Positions 43,358 to 53,260 are shown, counted from the stretch's first letter. The stretch: 61,672 nt of DNA from Methylobacterium bullatum (GCF_014845095.1 NZ_NKUG01000093.1:1-61672), one strand, 5' to 3'. Notes: generated from the letters alone by a model not told the origin. A program made the numbers and translations.

Positions 43358-43460
43358 CTCACTGACCCTGCCCCATAGGTCAGGGTCAGTGAGGTCCGGC
43401 GGACGACCGCCGCCGCGCCGTCGCGCGGGCAGACCTCGATGAGTCAGGCTCATTGAGGTC
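43358..43460. repeat. two related inverted repeats after the histidine kinase gene
   Basis: A perfect 12-bp inverted repeat CTCACTGACCCT/AGGGTCAGTGAG lies at 43358-43369 and 43382-43393. A second, imperfect one (GACCTC-G-ATGAG with CTCAT-T-GAGGTC) lies at 43432-43443 and 43449-43460. Both right arms are followed by or contain (C/A)(A/T)TGAGGTCCGG. They may end the kinase message, act as operators for the downstream gene, or be a dispersed element. Confidence 0.5.
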
Positions 43461-43566
43461 CGGTATGACACACTTCGTCACGAAGGCGGCGTGCGGGCGT
43501 CAAACGGCTTTTCCATCTCCTGGATCGACGCGGCGGAGCAGCCGCGCAACCACGGAGACACCGACC

Positions 43567-43821
43567 ATGACACGCTTCGCACGCAGCCTCGCCGCCACCG
43601 GCATCCTCTTCGGCCTCGCGGTTCCGGCCTTGGCCATCGACGGGCACGGCAATGCCAGCAACCCCTCCGTCTCGGTCCCGAACACCGGGACCGTGTCGGG
43701 CGGCCCGGCCCATCGCGACGACCCGCGCGTTCAGGAATCCAAGGAGGTCGGACGTGACGGGAAGCCGCTGCATTCCGACAAGGATGGCCACGCCCACGGC
43801 CACAGCCACGACAAGAAGTGA
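43567..43821 (+). CDS. small periplasmic protein with histidine-rich tail
   Basis: This encodes 84 residues: signal peptide (MTRFARSLAATGILFGLAVPALA), then a polar, low-complexity mature part of about 60 residues ending in KDGHAHGHSHDKK. The His/Asp-rich tail could bind metal ions such as Zn, Ni or Cu. The frame is open upstream to 43453, but the ATG at 43567 opens directly into the signal peptide. The function is not known. Confidence 0.65.
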   Translation: MTRFARSLAATGILFGLAVPALAIDGHGNASNPSVSVPNTGTVSGGPAHRDDPRVQESKEVGRDGKPLHSDKDGHAHGHSHDKK

Positions 43822-43827
43822 CGATCG

Positions 43828-43855
43828 GGCGGGAGGTGCGTGGCCGCCTCCCGCC
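43828..43855. terminator. bidirectional terminator hairpin
   Basis: GGCGGGAGG (43828-43836) pairs perfectly with CCTCCCGCC (43847-43855), loop 10 nt, between convergent genes. Confidence 0.6.
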
Positions 43856-43858
43856 GCT

Positions 43859-45199
43859 TCAACGCCGGGTGCGCGCCTCGCGCAGGGTGGAGCCGGGCTC
43901 GACGGCGCCGCCCTTCGAGACGGCGATGCGCTGCGACAGGTAGATGCCGTGATGGCCCGAACAGGCATAGGCGGCGAAGCACGCGACCGCCATGGCGACG
44001 CCGTGCGTGGCCCCGAACAGCTCGATCCCCATCAGCGTGCAGGCGAGCGGCGTGTTGGCGGCGCCCGCGAAAACCGCCACGAAGCCCAGCGCCGCCATCA
44101 GGTCGAGGGGCGCCCCCATCACTCCGCCAAGGGCATTGCCGAGGGCGGCGCCGATGAAGAACAGCGGCGTCACCTCGCCGCCCTTGAAGCCCGAAGCCAG
44201 GGTGACGACGGTGAAAAGGATCTTCCAGGCCCAGGACCAGGGATGGACCTCCGGGCCGAAGAAGCTTGCGATGCTCAAGCCTCCCGCATTGGCCACGGTG
44301 ACGCCGAGGCCGAGATAGTCACGGGTGCCGACCGCGTAGACGAGGCCGATCACCGCCAGGCCGCCGAGGACCGGGCGCAGGGGCGCGTAGGGAATCAGGC
44401 GCTTCAACCACCCGCCGAGGATGTGGTTGGCCTCGGCGAAGACGAGGGCCACGAGCCCGAAGGCGACACCCGCGACGGCGACTTTCGCCAGTAGAATCGG
44501 ATCCAGGGCGATGGGGCCGGTCGCATCCGCCAGATAGGCGATGCGGAACAGCGAATGGTGGATGCCCCAGGCCTGGCAGGCCCAGTCGCCGATGACTGCC
44601 GCGAGCAGGCAGGGGATCAGAGCGGCATATTCCACCCGGCCGATGGCCAGGACTTCGAGGGCGAAGACGGCCCCGGCGATGGGGGTGCCGAACACCGCCC
44701 CGAACCCTGCCGCCACGCCCGCCATCAGCACGATGCGCGTGCCCGCCGGATCGAGCCTGGCCAGGCGCCCGATGGCGCTGGCGAGGCTGGCGCCGAGTTG
44801 CACCGCCGTGCCTTCCCGGCCGGCGGACCCGCCGAAGAGATGGGTCACGACGGTCCCGAGGACGATCAGCGGCGCCATGCGCAGGGGAACGCCGCCACCG
44901 GGCTCGTGGATCTGATCGACCACGAGGTTGTTGCCGCCCTCCACGCCGCGCCCGACGCGGTGGTAGAGCAGGCCGATGGCAAAGCCCCCCACAGGCAGCA
45001 GGAACAGCAGCCAGGGATGCGTGAACCGGGCGCTCGTGGCGACGTCCAGGCACCAGAGAAAGGCCGCGCAGAGGGAGCCCACCACGACCGCCATCGGCAC
45101 GAGGATCACCGCCCAGCGGGCGAACGCGATCGCCCAGGCCACGCGGACCATCGTGGCGCGCTTCAGATCGGCGATCCGGTTCTTGAAGGAGACAGGCAT
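43859..45199 (-). CDS. CLC-family anion channel/antiporter, probably fluoride type (CLC-F/EriC-F)
   Basis: This 446-residue integral membrane protein has about ten or more hydrophobic helices. [40 protein letters not shown] and [15 protein letters not shown] mark CLC pore helices. GREGT instead of GREGP and the GGNNL segment in place of GSGIP are, from memory, features of the fluoride-exporting CLC-F clade. It would expel fluoride in exchange for protons. A fluoride riboswitch-like sequence lies directly upstream, which strengthens the call. An ATG at 45220 is an alternative start. Confidence 0.82.
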   Translation of the reverse strand: MPVSFKNRIADLKRATMVRVAWAIAFARWAVILVPMAVVVGSLCAAFLWCLDVATSARFTHPWLLFLLPVGGFAIGLLYHRVGRGVEGGNNLVVDQIHEPGGGVPLRMAPLIVLGTVVTHLFGGSAGREGTAVQLGASLASAIGRLARLDPAGTRIVLMAGVAAGFGAVFGTPIAGAVFALEVLAIGRVEYAALIPCLLAAVIGDWACQAWGIHHSLFRIAYLADATGPIALDPILLAKVAVAGVAFGLVALVFAEANHILGGWLKRLIPYAPLRPVLGGLAVIGLVYAVGTRDYLGLGVTVANAGGLSIASFFGPEVHPWSWAWKILFTVVTLASGFKGGEVTPLFFIGAALGNALGGVMGAPLDLMAALGFVAVFAGAANTPLACTLMGIELFGATHGVAMAVACFAAYACSGHHGIYLSQRIAVSKGGAVEPGSTLREARTRR

Positions 45200-45227
45200 G
45201 GTTCCACCGTCTTGCTGCATGGCAAAA

Positions 45228-45296
45228 GGGTAGGAATCATCAGCCCTTATGGCGGTTCGGCTGAGTGTCTCTCACCAAACTCCCGCTACGCCATCG
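45228..45296 (-). promoter_or_regulatory. candidate fluoride riboswitch (crcB motif)
   Basis: On the minus strand the leader reads GGTGA...TCAgCC (a 5-bp stem with one bulge), then GAACCGCC-ATAA-GGGC, directly followed by TGATGATTCCTACC. This matches the crcB/fluoride riboswitch core AACCGC...GCUGAUG..CCUAC. It ends 8-30 bp before the start codon of the CLC-F-like gene, where it could control translation or termination. The 5' loop (GAGACAC in place of the usual UGG-containing loop) deviates, so confidence is moderate. Confidence 0.55.
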
Positions 45297-45487
45297 TACT
45301 CCGAGGGAGAACCGACCGTGATCGGGAGTTGTGTGAGGCACTCTTCATGCCCGGCAGAATCCATTGCCGCAGACTTCGTGTCCCGTGGCGGGCAACGCGT
45401 CAAGCCTGTTCCGCCCTCTGCGCACCCCATCGCCGCCGCCCGGGCGTCGGCCCCGACCCAAGTCGGAGGCGATCAGGTTAGCGAGGT

Positions 45488-47071
45488 TCAGCGCCCGGCA
45501 GCCACCGCGCGGGTGGACGAGCCGGTGAAGCGCGCGGCTGTGAGGTCGTCGCCGGGGCTGCGTCCCGAGAACCGGCTGCGCACGCCGCTCTCCGCCTGGG
45601 CGACGAAGCCGGCCGGCGCGGCATCGGCGCGGGCGCGGGCCGGGGCGACGTGAACGGGAGAGGCGCGGCTGGCCGGCGCGGTCTCCGCGGCGGCCACCTC
45701 GAACAGGGCGCGCAGCTGCGTGCGGGCATCGGCATCGGCGGCGACGGGCCGGGCGAAGCGGGTGGGCGCCGCAGTGACGGGCGGCGAGGCCATCCCGGTG
45801 GGAGAGAGACTCGCCACCTGAATGGCGGGACGCGGCGGCGGCAGAGGCATGGTGAGGGCGGCGGAGACGGCGGCGAATTCCGATGGCCGGCGCGGCGGCA
45901 GCGGCACGTCGATCGAACTCGATTCCGCCTCGGCGGGGACCGCCGGCTTGGAGACGTCCTGAACCTTGGAGACGTCCTGGGTCAGGAGGCTCTGGGCATC
46001 GCGTCCGTCACGGCGCAGGAGAGCGCCCTTGAGGGCATCGGAGGCGGCCGGCGCGGCATAGGCCAGGGCCTCGCGGGTGCCGGCCCCGTCGTCCGGATCG
46101 GCGCTGGCCACGAGAACGGTGGGCTTTGCCCGGGCACGGGCCGGAGCTTCCGGCTGAGCGGCGGGCGCCTTCGCGCCGCCGCCGAAGAGGCTGGCGAAGA
46201 AGCCCTTGATGCTCGGGCCGTCATCCTCCTCCACCGTCGCGACCTGGGTCACGCCGAGCACGGTGCCGCCACGGGCGAGCACCTCCGCGCGGGCGAGTTC
46301 GTAGCCGGGCAGGGGGCGGTTGTCGGCGGGCAGATGCACGGTCTTGCCATCGGGAAACAGCCGGGCCAGCTGGTCGTGGCTCATGCGCGGCCAGGAGCGG
46401 ACGGAGCCGACGTCGAGATGGACGAAGGGCGAGCCGGCATGGGGATACCAGCCGACACCGCCGCGCTGCATCCGCATGCCGACGGCACGCAGCTGGTCGA
46501 TGGAGACATCCGGCAGGTAGAAATCCATCGCCTTGCCGAGCATGTGCTGGCTGAACTCGGCCACCGCACGCGACCGGCGGCGCAGCATGGCGTTGGTACC
46601 CGGCGACCGATAGGCCGAGACCACGGTGATCGGCTCCTGCGAGCCCACAGACCGGTAGGCCTCCCACACGGTGTCGAACAGGCGGGGATCCATCTTGGTG
46701 GGCTCGTCCAAGCGCCAGTCGCGCAGCATCCAGTTGAGCTGTTCCAACGCCGCCCGGTCGTAGCGCCCGTCACGCTTGAACGTGATCGTGGCGCTCTCTT
46801 TCGTATGGGTATGGTAGATCGAGAGAGTGCGGGTATCGCCGTTGGCGACCGCATCCTGCGTCCCTCGCGTGCCCACGCCTAGCGCCAGGGCGATGCCCGA
46901 CGCCGCGACGATCGAACGGCGCAGGCGGCGATGGGAGAAGGCGTGGCGGAGATAGCCCCGAAGGCGAGAGATCGGCTGGGTGGATCGGTCGGCCGGCTGG
47001 GCCTCTTCACGCAGCGGAATGCCCACGATCGTCCTCACCTCTGCCAGACCACGCGTTGGCGCGTGGATCAT
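45488..47071 (-). CDS. DUF882/MepK-type peptidoglycan peptidase with long tail
   Basis: This 527-residue protein has an N-terminal membrane or signal segment (SIVAASGIALALGVG near 55-70), then a DUF882 domain (peptidase M15 fold): SAYRSPGTNAMLRRRS, SQHMLGKAMDFYLPD (zinc His and Asp) and SPFVHLDVGSVRSWPR (zinc His). E. coli MepK cleaves 3-3 peptide crosslinks, so this probably remodels the L,D-crosslinked wall; a YcbB-type L,D-transpeptidase is the next gene. The C-terminal 270 residues are low-complexity Ala/Pro/Arg-rich with PLPPRRP and PLPPPRP. Confidence 0.85.
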   Translation of the reverse strand: MIHAPTRGLAEVRTIVGIPLREEAQPADRSTQPISRLRGYLRHAFSHRRLRRSIVAASGIALALGVGTRGTQDAVANGDTRTLSIYHTHTKESATITFKRDGRYDRAALEQLNWMLRDWRLDEPTKMDPRLFDTVWEAYRSVGSQEPITVVSAYRSPGTNAMLRRRSRAVAEFSQHMLGKAMDFYLPDVSIDQLRAVGMRMQRGGVGWYPHAGSPFVHLDVGSVRSWPRMSHDQLARLFPDGKTVHLPADNRPLPGYELARAEVLARGGTVLGVTQVATVEEDDGPSIKGFFASLFGGGAKAPAAQPEAPARARAKPTVLVASADPDDGAGTREALAYAAPAASDALKGALLRRDGRDAQSLLTQDVSKVQDVSKPAVPAEAESSSIDVPLPPRRPSEFAAVSAALTMPLPPPRPAIQVASLSPTGMASPPVTAAPTRFARPVAADADARTQLRALFEVAAAETAPASRASPVHVAPARARADAAPAGFVAQAESGVRSRFSGRSPGDDLTAARFTGSSTRAVAAGR

Positions 47072-47261
47072 GGTGAACGCAAGGTTACCGAAAACCGTAA
47101 ACGAAAGGTTCTCGGATCCTCAGCCATTCGCCGGTCGACACAACGGCTAGGTTTGAACCGTGGCGAAATCGTGCCGGCCCGCCGCCATGATTCAGCATCG
47201 ACAAGAGCGGCGGCGCACATTCCTCGCCGCGTGACATTCGCGCAACGACACCGGCGGCGCG

Positions 47262-49343
47262 TTACCACCAGCCGCGGGAGACCGGGGCAGGGGCCGGTAC
47301 CGGTCCCCACGGATCGACAGGGGCCGCTTCGGCGGATCTGGCCGCCGGTGCCCTGACCGCCCGCACGGGATTGGCGCCGGACGGGGCGGGGTGCGATGCG
47401 GCGCGGCGAACCTCCGGCGAAGCCCCGGCCGCGCCCGGCGCCGACGTCGAAGGCCGCGCCGCGACCTTGGCCGGCGCTTTCACCGGCGCCTTGGCGACGA
47501 GCAGGCTGCCCGGTGCCAGACCGAGGGCGATCTTCATGCGCGCATCGTGACCGTAGAGATCCGAAAACGTGCGCAGGGATCCGCGCTCGTCCGCATCGAG
47601 GGTGAAATAGGCGAGATGCACCGGCAGCTTCTCGGGCAGGCGGATGGTGCGCTCGCCCTTGCCGATGAGCTTCTTCAACCGCTCGCTCGACCACGCTTCG
47701 GGCAGGACCGAATCGGCGAACCGGAAGGGATCGTCCACGCGCACGCAGCCATGGCTCATCGCCCGCTGAGAAGCGGAAAACAGCGAACGGTTGGGCGTGT
47801 CGTGCAGGTAGACGGCATGGTTGTTGGGGAAGAGGAACTTGATGAACCCGAGCGCATTCCGCTCGCCCGGCGGCTGGCGCACCGAGATGTTGCCGTTGCG
47901 ATAGACAACCTCGTAGCCGCGACGGGCCGCGTAGTTCGGGTCGCGGGCCAGGGCGGGCAGGAACTCGTTCTTGAGGATCGAGGGCGGCACGTTCCAGGAC
48001 GGGTTGACGACGGCGTATTCCATCATCCCCGAAAAGACCGGCGTCGGCGTCTCGGCCTTGCCGACGATGACCCGGGTCTCGTCGCGCTGCGTGCCGTTGC
48101 GGACCACCCGCAGGCGGAATTCGGGGATGTTGACCAGGACGTAGTCACGACCGAGGTCGCTCGGCAGCCAGCGCCAACGCTCCATGTTGACGAGGACGGT
48201 CGCCTCCTCGTCGCCGACGCGCGAGGATGACTCGGCCCGGCCCAGGGCGGCGACGGTCTGCGGCGTCAGCGTGCCGGTGATCGGCAGGCCGCGGCCGCGC
48301 TGGAACTTCGCCACGGCAGCGGACACGTTCGCATCGAACGCATCCGGCTCACCGGAGGCGGCGTCGAGGGTGCCGGCGGTCCGGGTCGGCAAGCCGAAAT
48401 GGCGGCGTAGCGCGGGCACGCGGGGATCGTTCATGCCGACCTTGAGCACCGGCCCGGCGGGAATTGCGACGGGCGATGCCGCCATGGGCGCGCTATGGAG
48501 ATTGCGCAGGCTGGCGAGCCGCGCCTTCAGAGCGAGGTAGCCGGCCTGCGCCGGGTTGTAGCCCTGCAGCACGGTACCGGCTTGCGGCCCGGCGCTGGCG
48601 ACGCGCGTCAGGACGGCGTCCGCGCCGGGAATGTCGAGGGTGGGCGTGATCAGGCGGGATATGGCGGACAGGTTGATGCGCGCCCCGCGTGCGTCCTTGG
48701 CGTAGAGCACGATGGCGGCCGAGAGTTTCAGCTCGATCTCGGCGGTCTGGGCCTCGGTCAGTCCCTGCGTGCCGATGACCGGCACCGGATAGGCCTGGAC
48801 GTTGAGGCCGTCCTCGGCTGCGAGGGAAAGGCGGGACGCGGCGGCCTTGGCGGCGGGGGTGAAGGCGCCATCGACCACCCAGACCGGCTTGAAGGCACCG
48901 AGCCCGTAGAAGGCCTGCATCGCCTCCCGGTCCTTGGTGCTCAGGCGTGCGAGGAGAGGGGCCGGATCGGCGAGGCGGGCGGCGAGGGCCGCACCCATCG
49001 GATCGGTCGGCACCGGAGCGGCGGCCACGGCGCCAGCGGGTTCGGAGCCGGCCTCGGCGTTCGTGGTCTCCGCCTTGCCCGTCTCGGGTGGGCTCGCTGG
49101 CGTTTGGGCGGCCTCTCCCGCTGCGGCGGGTTTGGCCGGGTCGGGGGAGGGCGATACCGGCGCGGAGATCGCCCCGGTCGCTACCCTGTCGCCTTGCCCC
49201 TGCTCGGACGAGACCGATGGCGCGGCAGCGCTCTGCGCCACGGAAGGAGCCGGATCGAGCCGGGGTTCGGCCTTTACCGCGTAGCCGACACAACCCGCCA
49301 TCAGGGCAGCCAGTGCGACGGAGGCGGAGCGCGAAGCGCCCAT
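47262..49343 (-). CDS. L,D-transpeptidase, YcbB/LdtD type
   Basis: From the ATG at 49343 this encodes 693 residues. A signal sequence ends near ALMAGC, a weak lipobox. A low-complexity Pro/Ala linker (about 30-130), a scaffold domain, a PG_binding_1 domain (RRHFGLPTRTAG, FQRGRGLPITG) and a YkuD catalytic domain follow, with SHGCVR and Cys533 in QRAMSHGCVRVDDP. It forms 3-3 crosslinks in the periplasm or attaches proteins to peptidoglycan. GGGAG about 10 bp upstream supports this start over 49484. Its neighbour is the DUF882 endopeptidase, a likely functional counterpart. Confidence 0.9.
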   Translation of the reverse strand: MGASRSASVALAALMAGCVGYAVKAEPRLDPAPSVAQSAAAPSVSSEQGQGDRVATGAISAPVSPSPDPAKPAAAGEAAQTPASPPETGKAETTNAEAGSEPAGAVAAAPVPTDPMGAALAARLADPAPLLARLSTKDREAMQAFYGLGAFKPVWVVDGAFTPAAKAAASRLSLAAEDGLNVQAYPVPVIGTQGLTEAQTAEIELKLSAAIVLYAKDARGARINLSAISRLITPTLDIPGADAVLTRVASAGPQAGTVLQGYNPAQAGYLALKARLASLRNLHSAPMAASPVAIPAGPVLKVGMNDPRVPALRRHFGLPTRTAGTLDAASGEPDAFDANVSAAVAKFQRGRGLPITGTLTPQTVAALGRAESSSRVGDEEATVLVNMERWRWLPSDLGRDYVLVNIPEFRLRVVRNGTQRDETRVIVGKAETPTPVFSGMMEYAVVNPSWNVPPSILKNEFLPALARDPNYAARRGYEVVYRNGNISVRQPPGERNALGFIKFLFPNNHAVYLHDTPNRSLFSASQRAMSHGCVRVDDPFRFADSVLPEAWSSERLKKLIGKGERTIRLPEKLPVHLAYFTLDADERGSLRTFSDLYGHDARMKIALGLAPGSLLVAKAPVKAPAKVAARPSTSAPGAAGASPEVRRAASHPAPSGANPVRAVRAPAARSAEAAPVDPWGPVPAPAPVSRGWW

Positions 49344-49523
49344 GATGAAACTCCCGGAACCGGCCGCAACGGCCGTGTTTGAGCTCAAAACAATCGCTGC
49401 TTGCGCCACCGCTTGCAACGGCGCGCGGGCAACAGTGGAAGCCTGGCGTGCGCCGGAGGCCGGAAACGCAGTGCCGTGACGCACATCCCAATTTAAAGGA
49501 TGCGAAGGGATCGCCCCCGTGTC

Positions 49524-51017
49524 TCAGGCAGCGGCTTCGTCGCCCTTCTCGTCGCCGTCGAGACCGAGATCCTTCAGCTTGCGGTAGAGCGTCGAGCGGC
49601 CGATGCCGAGGCGCCTCGACACTTCGGACATGCGGCCCCGGTAATATTGCAGGGCGAAGCGGATGATCTCCGCCTCCAACTCGTCCATCGGTTTCATCTC
49701 GCCGGACTCCTCGGTGACGAGGGTCATGGCGTGGGGGTCGCGGACCTCCACGCGGACGATCTCGCGCACCGGCTCCGGAGTCCCGGCATGGACCATGGGC
49801 TGGACCGGGGCGGCCGGAATGCGCACGTCGAACCCTTCGACCTGGGCGGCGATCTGCGGGAACTCGGCCACGGTGAGCTCGTCGCTATCGGCGAGCACCA
49901 CCGCGCGGAACAGGGCGTTTTCCAGCTGTCGGACATTGCCGGGCCAGCCGTAGCGGCTGAGCAGCGACATCGCCTCCGGCGTGATCGCGCGGACACGCTT
50001 GCCCTCCTCGGCGGCGAAGCGCGCACAGAACGAGCGCACCAGATCCGGGATATCCTCGCGGCGCGCCCGGAGGGGGGGCAGGGTCATCGGGAAGACGTTC
50101 AGGCGGTAGTACAGGTCCTCGCGGAAGCGGCCCTGCTTCACGAGGTCGAGGAGCGAGCGGTTCGTGGCCGAGATGAGGCGGATGTCGATTCGGACACTGC
50201 GCTTGGCGCCCACCGGATCGACTTCCCCCTCCTGCAGGGCGCGCAGGAGCTTCACCTGGGCATCGAGGGGGAGTTCGCCGATCTCATCGAGGAACAGCGT
50301 ACCGCCCGACGCCTCGACGAACTTGCCCACATGGCGCTCGGTGGCGCCGGTGAAGGCGCCCTTCTCGTGCCCGAACAGGGTCGATTCGACGAGGTTGTCG
50401 GGAATCGCGCCGCAATTGACCGTAACGAAGGCCTTGCCGCGCCGGTCGCCCGACCCCTGGATCGCGCGCGCCAGCACCTCCTTGCCGACACCGGATTCAC
50501 CCTCGATCAACACCGGGATGTTGGACTTGGCCGAACGCTCGGCCAGCCGGATCACGCGCTCCATGTCGGGGCTGCGCGAGGACAGGTCCTTGAAGGTGAG
50601 CGAGCCGGAGGCGCGCCGCCGCATGCGCCGGACCTCCTCCTCGAGCTGATCGACCTTGAGGGCGTTCTTGATCGAGACCTGGAGCCGTTCGGCACCGGCG
50701 GGCTTCACCACGAAATCGGTGGCGCCGGCCCGCATGGCGTTGACCACCGCATCGATGGAGCCGTTGGACGTCTGGACGATGACGGGGATGTCGAGACCCG
50801 ACTGGCGCATCTGGGCCATGACCCCGAGACCGTCGAGGCCGCCGGGCATCACCAGATCGAGGAGCACGACGTCGATCGGTTCGCCCGAACGCAGCAGGGA
50901 CAACCCATCCTCGCCGCTCTCGGCGACCTTCACCTCAAAACCGAGGCGACGCACCATCGCTTCGGCGAGCCGGCGCTGGACGGGATCGTCGTCGACGATG
51001 AGGATCGTTGTCGACAT
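49524..51017 (-). CDS. sigma-54-dependent response regulator (NtrC class)
   Basis: This 497-residue protein has a receiver (ILIVDDDPVQ, Asp in VVLLDLVMPGG, Lys in FVVKPAG), an AAA+ domain (Walker A GESGVGKE, the sigma-54-contacting GAFTGA loop, GGTLFLDEIGELPLD) and a Fis-type helix-turn-helix at the end (YYRGRMSEVSRRLGIGRSTL). All key elements are intact, so it should activate sigma-54 promoters when phosphorylated. No partner kinase is adjacent. It is transcribed divergently from the oligoendopeptidase gene across about 290 bp. Confidence 0.92.
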   Translation of the reverse strand: MSTTILIVDDDPVQRRLAEAMVRRLGFEVKVAESGEDGLSLLRSGEPIDVVLLDLVMPGGLDGLGVMAQMRQSGLDIPVIVQTSNGSIDAVVNAMRAGATDFVVKPAGAERLQVSIKNALKVDQLEEEVRRMRRRASGSLTFKDLSSRSPDMERVIRLAERSAKSNIPVLIEGESGVGKEVLARAIQGSGDRRGKAFVTVNCGAIPDNLVESTLFGHEKGAFTGATERHVGKFVEASGGTLFLDEIGELPLDAQVKLLRALQEGEVDPVGAKRSVRIDIRLISATNRSLLDLVKQGRFREDLYYRLNVFPMTLPPLRARREDIPDLVRSFCARFAAEEGKRVRAITPEAMSLLSRYGWPGNVRQLENALFRAVVLADSDELTVAEFPQIAAQVEGFDVRIPAAPVQPMVHAGTPEPVREIVRVEVRDPHAMTLVTEESGEMKPMDELEAEIIRFALQYYRGRMSEVSRRLGIGRSTLYRKLKDLGLDGDEKGDEAAA

Positions 51018-51310
51018 GCGGAGAGCCTCGACCGTGTGCTGAGAAAGGCGATCGTCCCAGGGATATCGCCCTGCGAGTCGGCCACCGGTGTTTCGTTTCG
51101 ATCCGTAGGGTGAGCGAAGAGCGTAAAGCTGCTCTTAACGACGATCCCACTTTCTTCCCTGATGGTCCACTCCCCGGCCGAGGCGGGGCGAACGAGGGAC
51201 ATGCCGGAGATTCGTTGCGGCCGAATGGGCCGAATCGGTTGATCACGGAGCCTCACCGCTCGATATCAGCGGAAACGGCGGGGAAACGCCGCTTCAGGAT
51301 CAAAGACATC

Positions 51311-53200
51311 ATGTCGAGTCGTGCCGTCGTCCATGCCAGCCTCTCAAGCGCCGCCCGGATGCCGGCCGGGCAACGATCGGAAGGAACGAACGTCGCGCGG
51401 GCGGCCGCTCTCGCCCTCGACCTCGGCTCGCTTCCCGAATGGGATCTGAGCGACCTCTATTCCGGGATCGATTCGCCGGACTTCCGCGCCGACCTGATCC
51501 GGGCGGAAGAGGAATGCAGCGCCTTCTCGGAGCGCTACGGCGGCGTCATCGCCGAGATCGCCGGCGGACCCGACGCGTCCGCTCGCCTCGCCGAGGCGGT
51601 GGCGGCCTATGAGGCGATCGAGGATCGGCTCGGCCGTCTGATGTCCTTCGCCGGCCTGGTCTACTCCGGCGACACCACGGACGAGCGGCGCCAGAAGTTC
51701 TACGGCGACACCCAGGAACGGCTGACCACGGCCTCCGGTCACCTGCTCTTCTTCGCCCTGGAGATCAACCGGGTCGATGACGGCGTGATGGACGCCGCCA
51801 TGGCGGATGGTCCTCTCGCGCATTACCGCCCCTGGATCGAGGATCTGCGCCGCGAGAAGCCGTATCAGCTCGACGACCGCACCGAGAAGCTGTTCCTCGA
51901 GAAGTCGGTCACCGGGCGCTCCGCCTGGAACCGGCTGTTCGACGGCACGATCGCGTCCCTGCGCTTCCCGCTGCAGGGCGAGATGCTCACCCTCGAACCG
52001 ACGCTCAACAAGCTGCAGGACCCGGACGGGGCGGTCCGCAAGGAAGCGGCCGGAGCCCTGGGCGACGTGTTCCGCGCCAATCTGCGGACCTTCGCCCTCA
52101 TCACCAACACCTTGGCCAAGGACAAGGAGATCTCCGACCGCTGGCGCGGCTTCAAGGACGTCGCCGACGACCGGCACCTCTCCAACCGGGTCGAGCCCGA
52201 GGTGGTGGCGGCCCTGGTGGACGCCGTCCAGGCCGCCTATCCGCGCCTGTCGCACCGCTACTACCGGCTGAAGGCCAAGTGGTTCGGGGTGGACGTCCTG
52301 CCCTATTGGGACCGCAACGCGCCGCTGCCGCGGGTCGAGCAGCGCACCATTCCCTGGGCGGAGGCGCGCGACATGGTGCTCGACGCCTACGGCGCGTTCT
52401 CGCCGCGCATGGCCGACATCGCCAAGACCTTCTTCGACCGCCGCTGGATCGATGCGCCGACGCGGCCGGGCAAGGCGCCGGGCGCCTTCGCCCATCCCAC
52501 CGTGCCCTCTGCGCATCCCTATGTGCTGGTGAACTACCAGGGCAAGCCGCGGGACGTGATGACCCTGGCGCACGAACTCGGCCACGGGGTGCATCAGGTC
52601 CTCGCCTCACATAACGGTGCGCTGATGGCGCCGACGCCCCTGACGCTGGCCGAGACCGCGAGCGTGTTCGGCGAGATGCTCACGTTCCGGCGCCTGCTCG
52701 CCGCCACCACCGATACGGTTCAGCGACGGGCGATGCTGGCCGCCAAGGTCGAGGACATGATCAACACGGTGGTGCGCCAGATCGCGTTCTACCTGTTCGA
52801 GCGGAAGGTCCACCTCGCTCGGGCCGAGGGCGAGCTCACCGCCGAGCAGATCAACGGGCTCTGGATGTCGGTGCAGGCGGAGAGCTTCGGCCCGGCGATC
52901 TCGCTGGATGCCGGCTACGAGCCGTTCTGGGCCTATATCCCGCACTTCATCCACTCGCCGTTCTACGTCTACGCCTATGCGTTCGGCGACTGCCTCGTGA
53001 ACTCGCTCTACGGCGTCTATGCCAATGCCGAAGAGGGTTTCGTGGACCGCTACTTCGCCCTGCTCTCGGCCGGCGGGGCCAAGCCCTACGGCGAGCTCCT
53101 CGCTCCCTTCGGCCTCAATGCCAGCGACCCTGCCTTCTGGCAGATCGGCCTCAACATGATCGAGGGGATGATCGTCGAACTGGAGGCGATGGAGGGGTAA
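51311..53200 (+). CDS. pepF: oligoendopeptidase F (peptidase family M3)
   Basis: This encodes 629 residues. The zinc-binding HEXXH sits at about 421-425 in LAHELGHGVHQVL, with the third ligand Glu downstream in ETASVFGEML. The N-terminal LPEWDLSDLYSGIDSPDF is typical of the M3B oligoendopeptidase F/PepF clade. It degrades short peptides in the cytoplasm. The frame extends back to 51008, but that part covers the divergent promoter region. The toxin-antitoxin palindrome at 53218 follows and may double as its terminator. Confidence 0.9.
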   Translation: MSSRAVVHASLSSAARMPAGQRSEGTNVARAAALALDLGSLPEWDLSDLYSGIDSPDFRADLIRAEEECSAFSERYGGVIAEIAGGPDASARLAEAVAAYEAIEDRLGRLMSFAGLVYSGDTTDERRQKFYGDTQERLTTASGHLLFFALEINRVDDGVMDAAMADGPLAHYRPWIEDLRREKPYQLDDRTEKLFLEKSVTGRSAWNRLFDGTIASLRFPLQGEMLTLEPTLNKLQDPDGAVRKEAAGALGDVFRANLRTFALITNTLAKDKEISDRWRGFKDVADDRHLSNRVEPEVVAALVDAVQAAYPRLSHRYYRLKAKWFGVDVLPYWDRNAPLPRVEQRTIPWAEARDMVLDAYGAFSPRMADIAKTFFDRRWIDAPTRPGKAPGAFAHPTVPSAHPYVLVNYQGKPRDVMTLAHELGHGVHQVLASHNGALMAPTPLTLAETASVFGEMLTFRRLLAATTDTVQRRAMLAAKVEDMINTVVRQIAFYLFERKVHLARAEGELTAEQINGLWMSVQAESFGPAISLDAGYEPFWAYIPHFIHSPFYVYAYAFGDCLVNSLYGVYANAEEGFVDRYFALLSAGGAKPYGELLAPFGLNASDPAFWQIGLNMIEGMIVELEAMEG

Positions 53201-53217
53201 CGCTCCTTTGCGCCGGC

Positions 53218-53252
53218 GGCCTTTCGTTGTACACAACGTACAACGAAAGGCC
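53218..53252. promoter_or_regulatory. 15-bp perfect palindrome: pepF terminator and/or AbrB-Doc operator
   Basis: GGCCTTTCGTTGTAC (53218-53232) and GTACAACGAAAGGCC (53238-53252) are perfect inverted arms around ACAAC. It lies 18 bp after the pepF stop and 8 bp before the antitoxin ATG. Toxin-antitoxin operons commonly autoregulate through such a palindrome at the start of the operon. Confidence 0.7.
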
Positions 53253-53260
53253 CGACCGTC

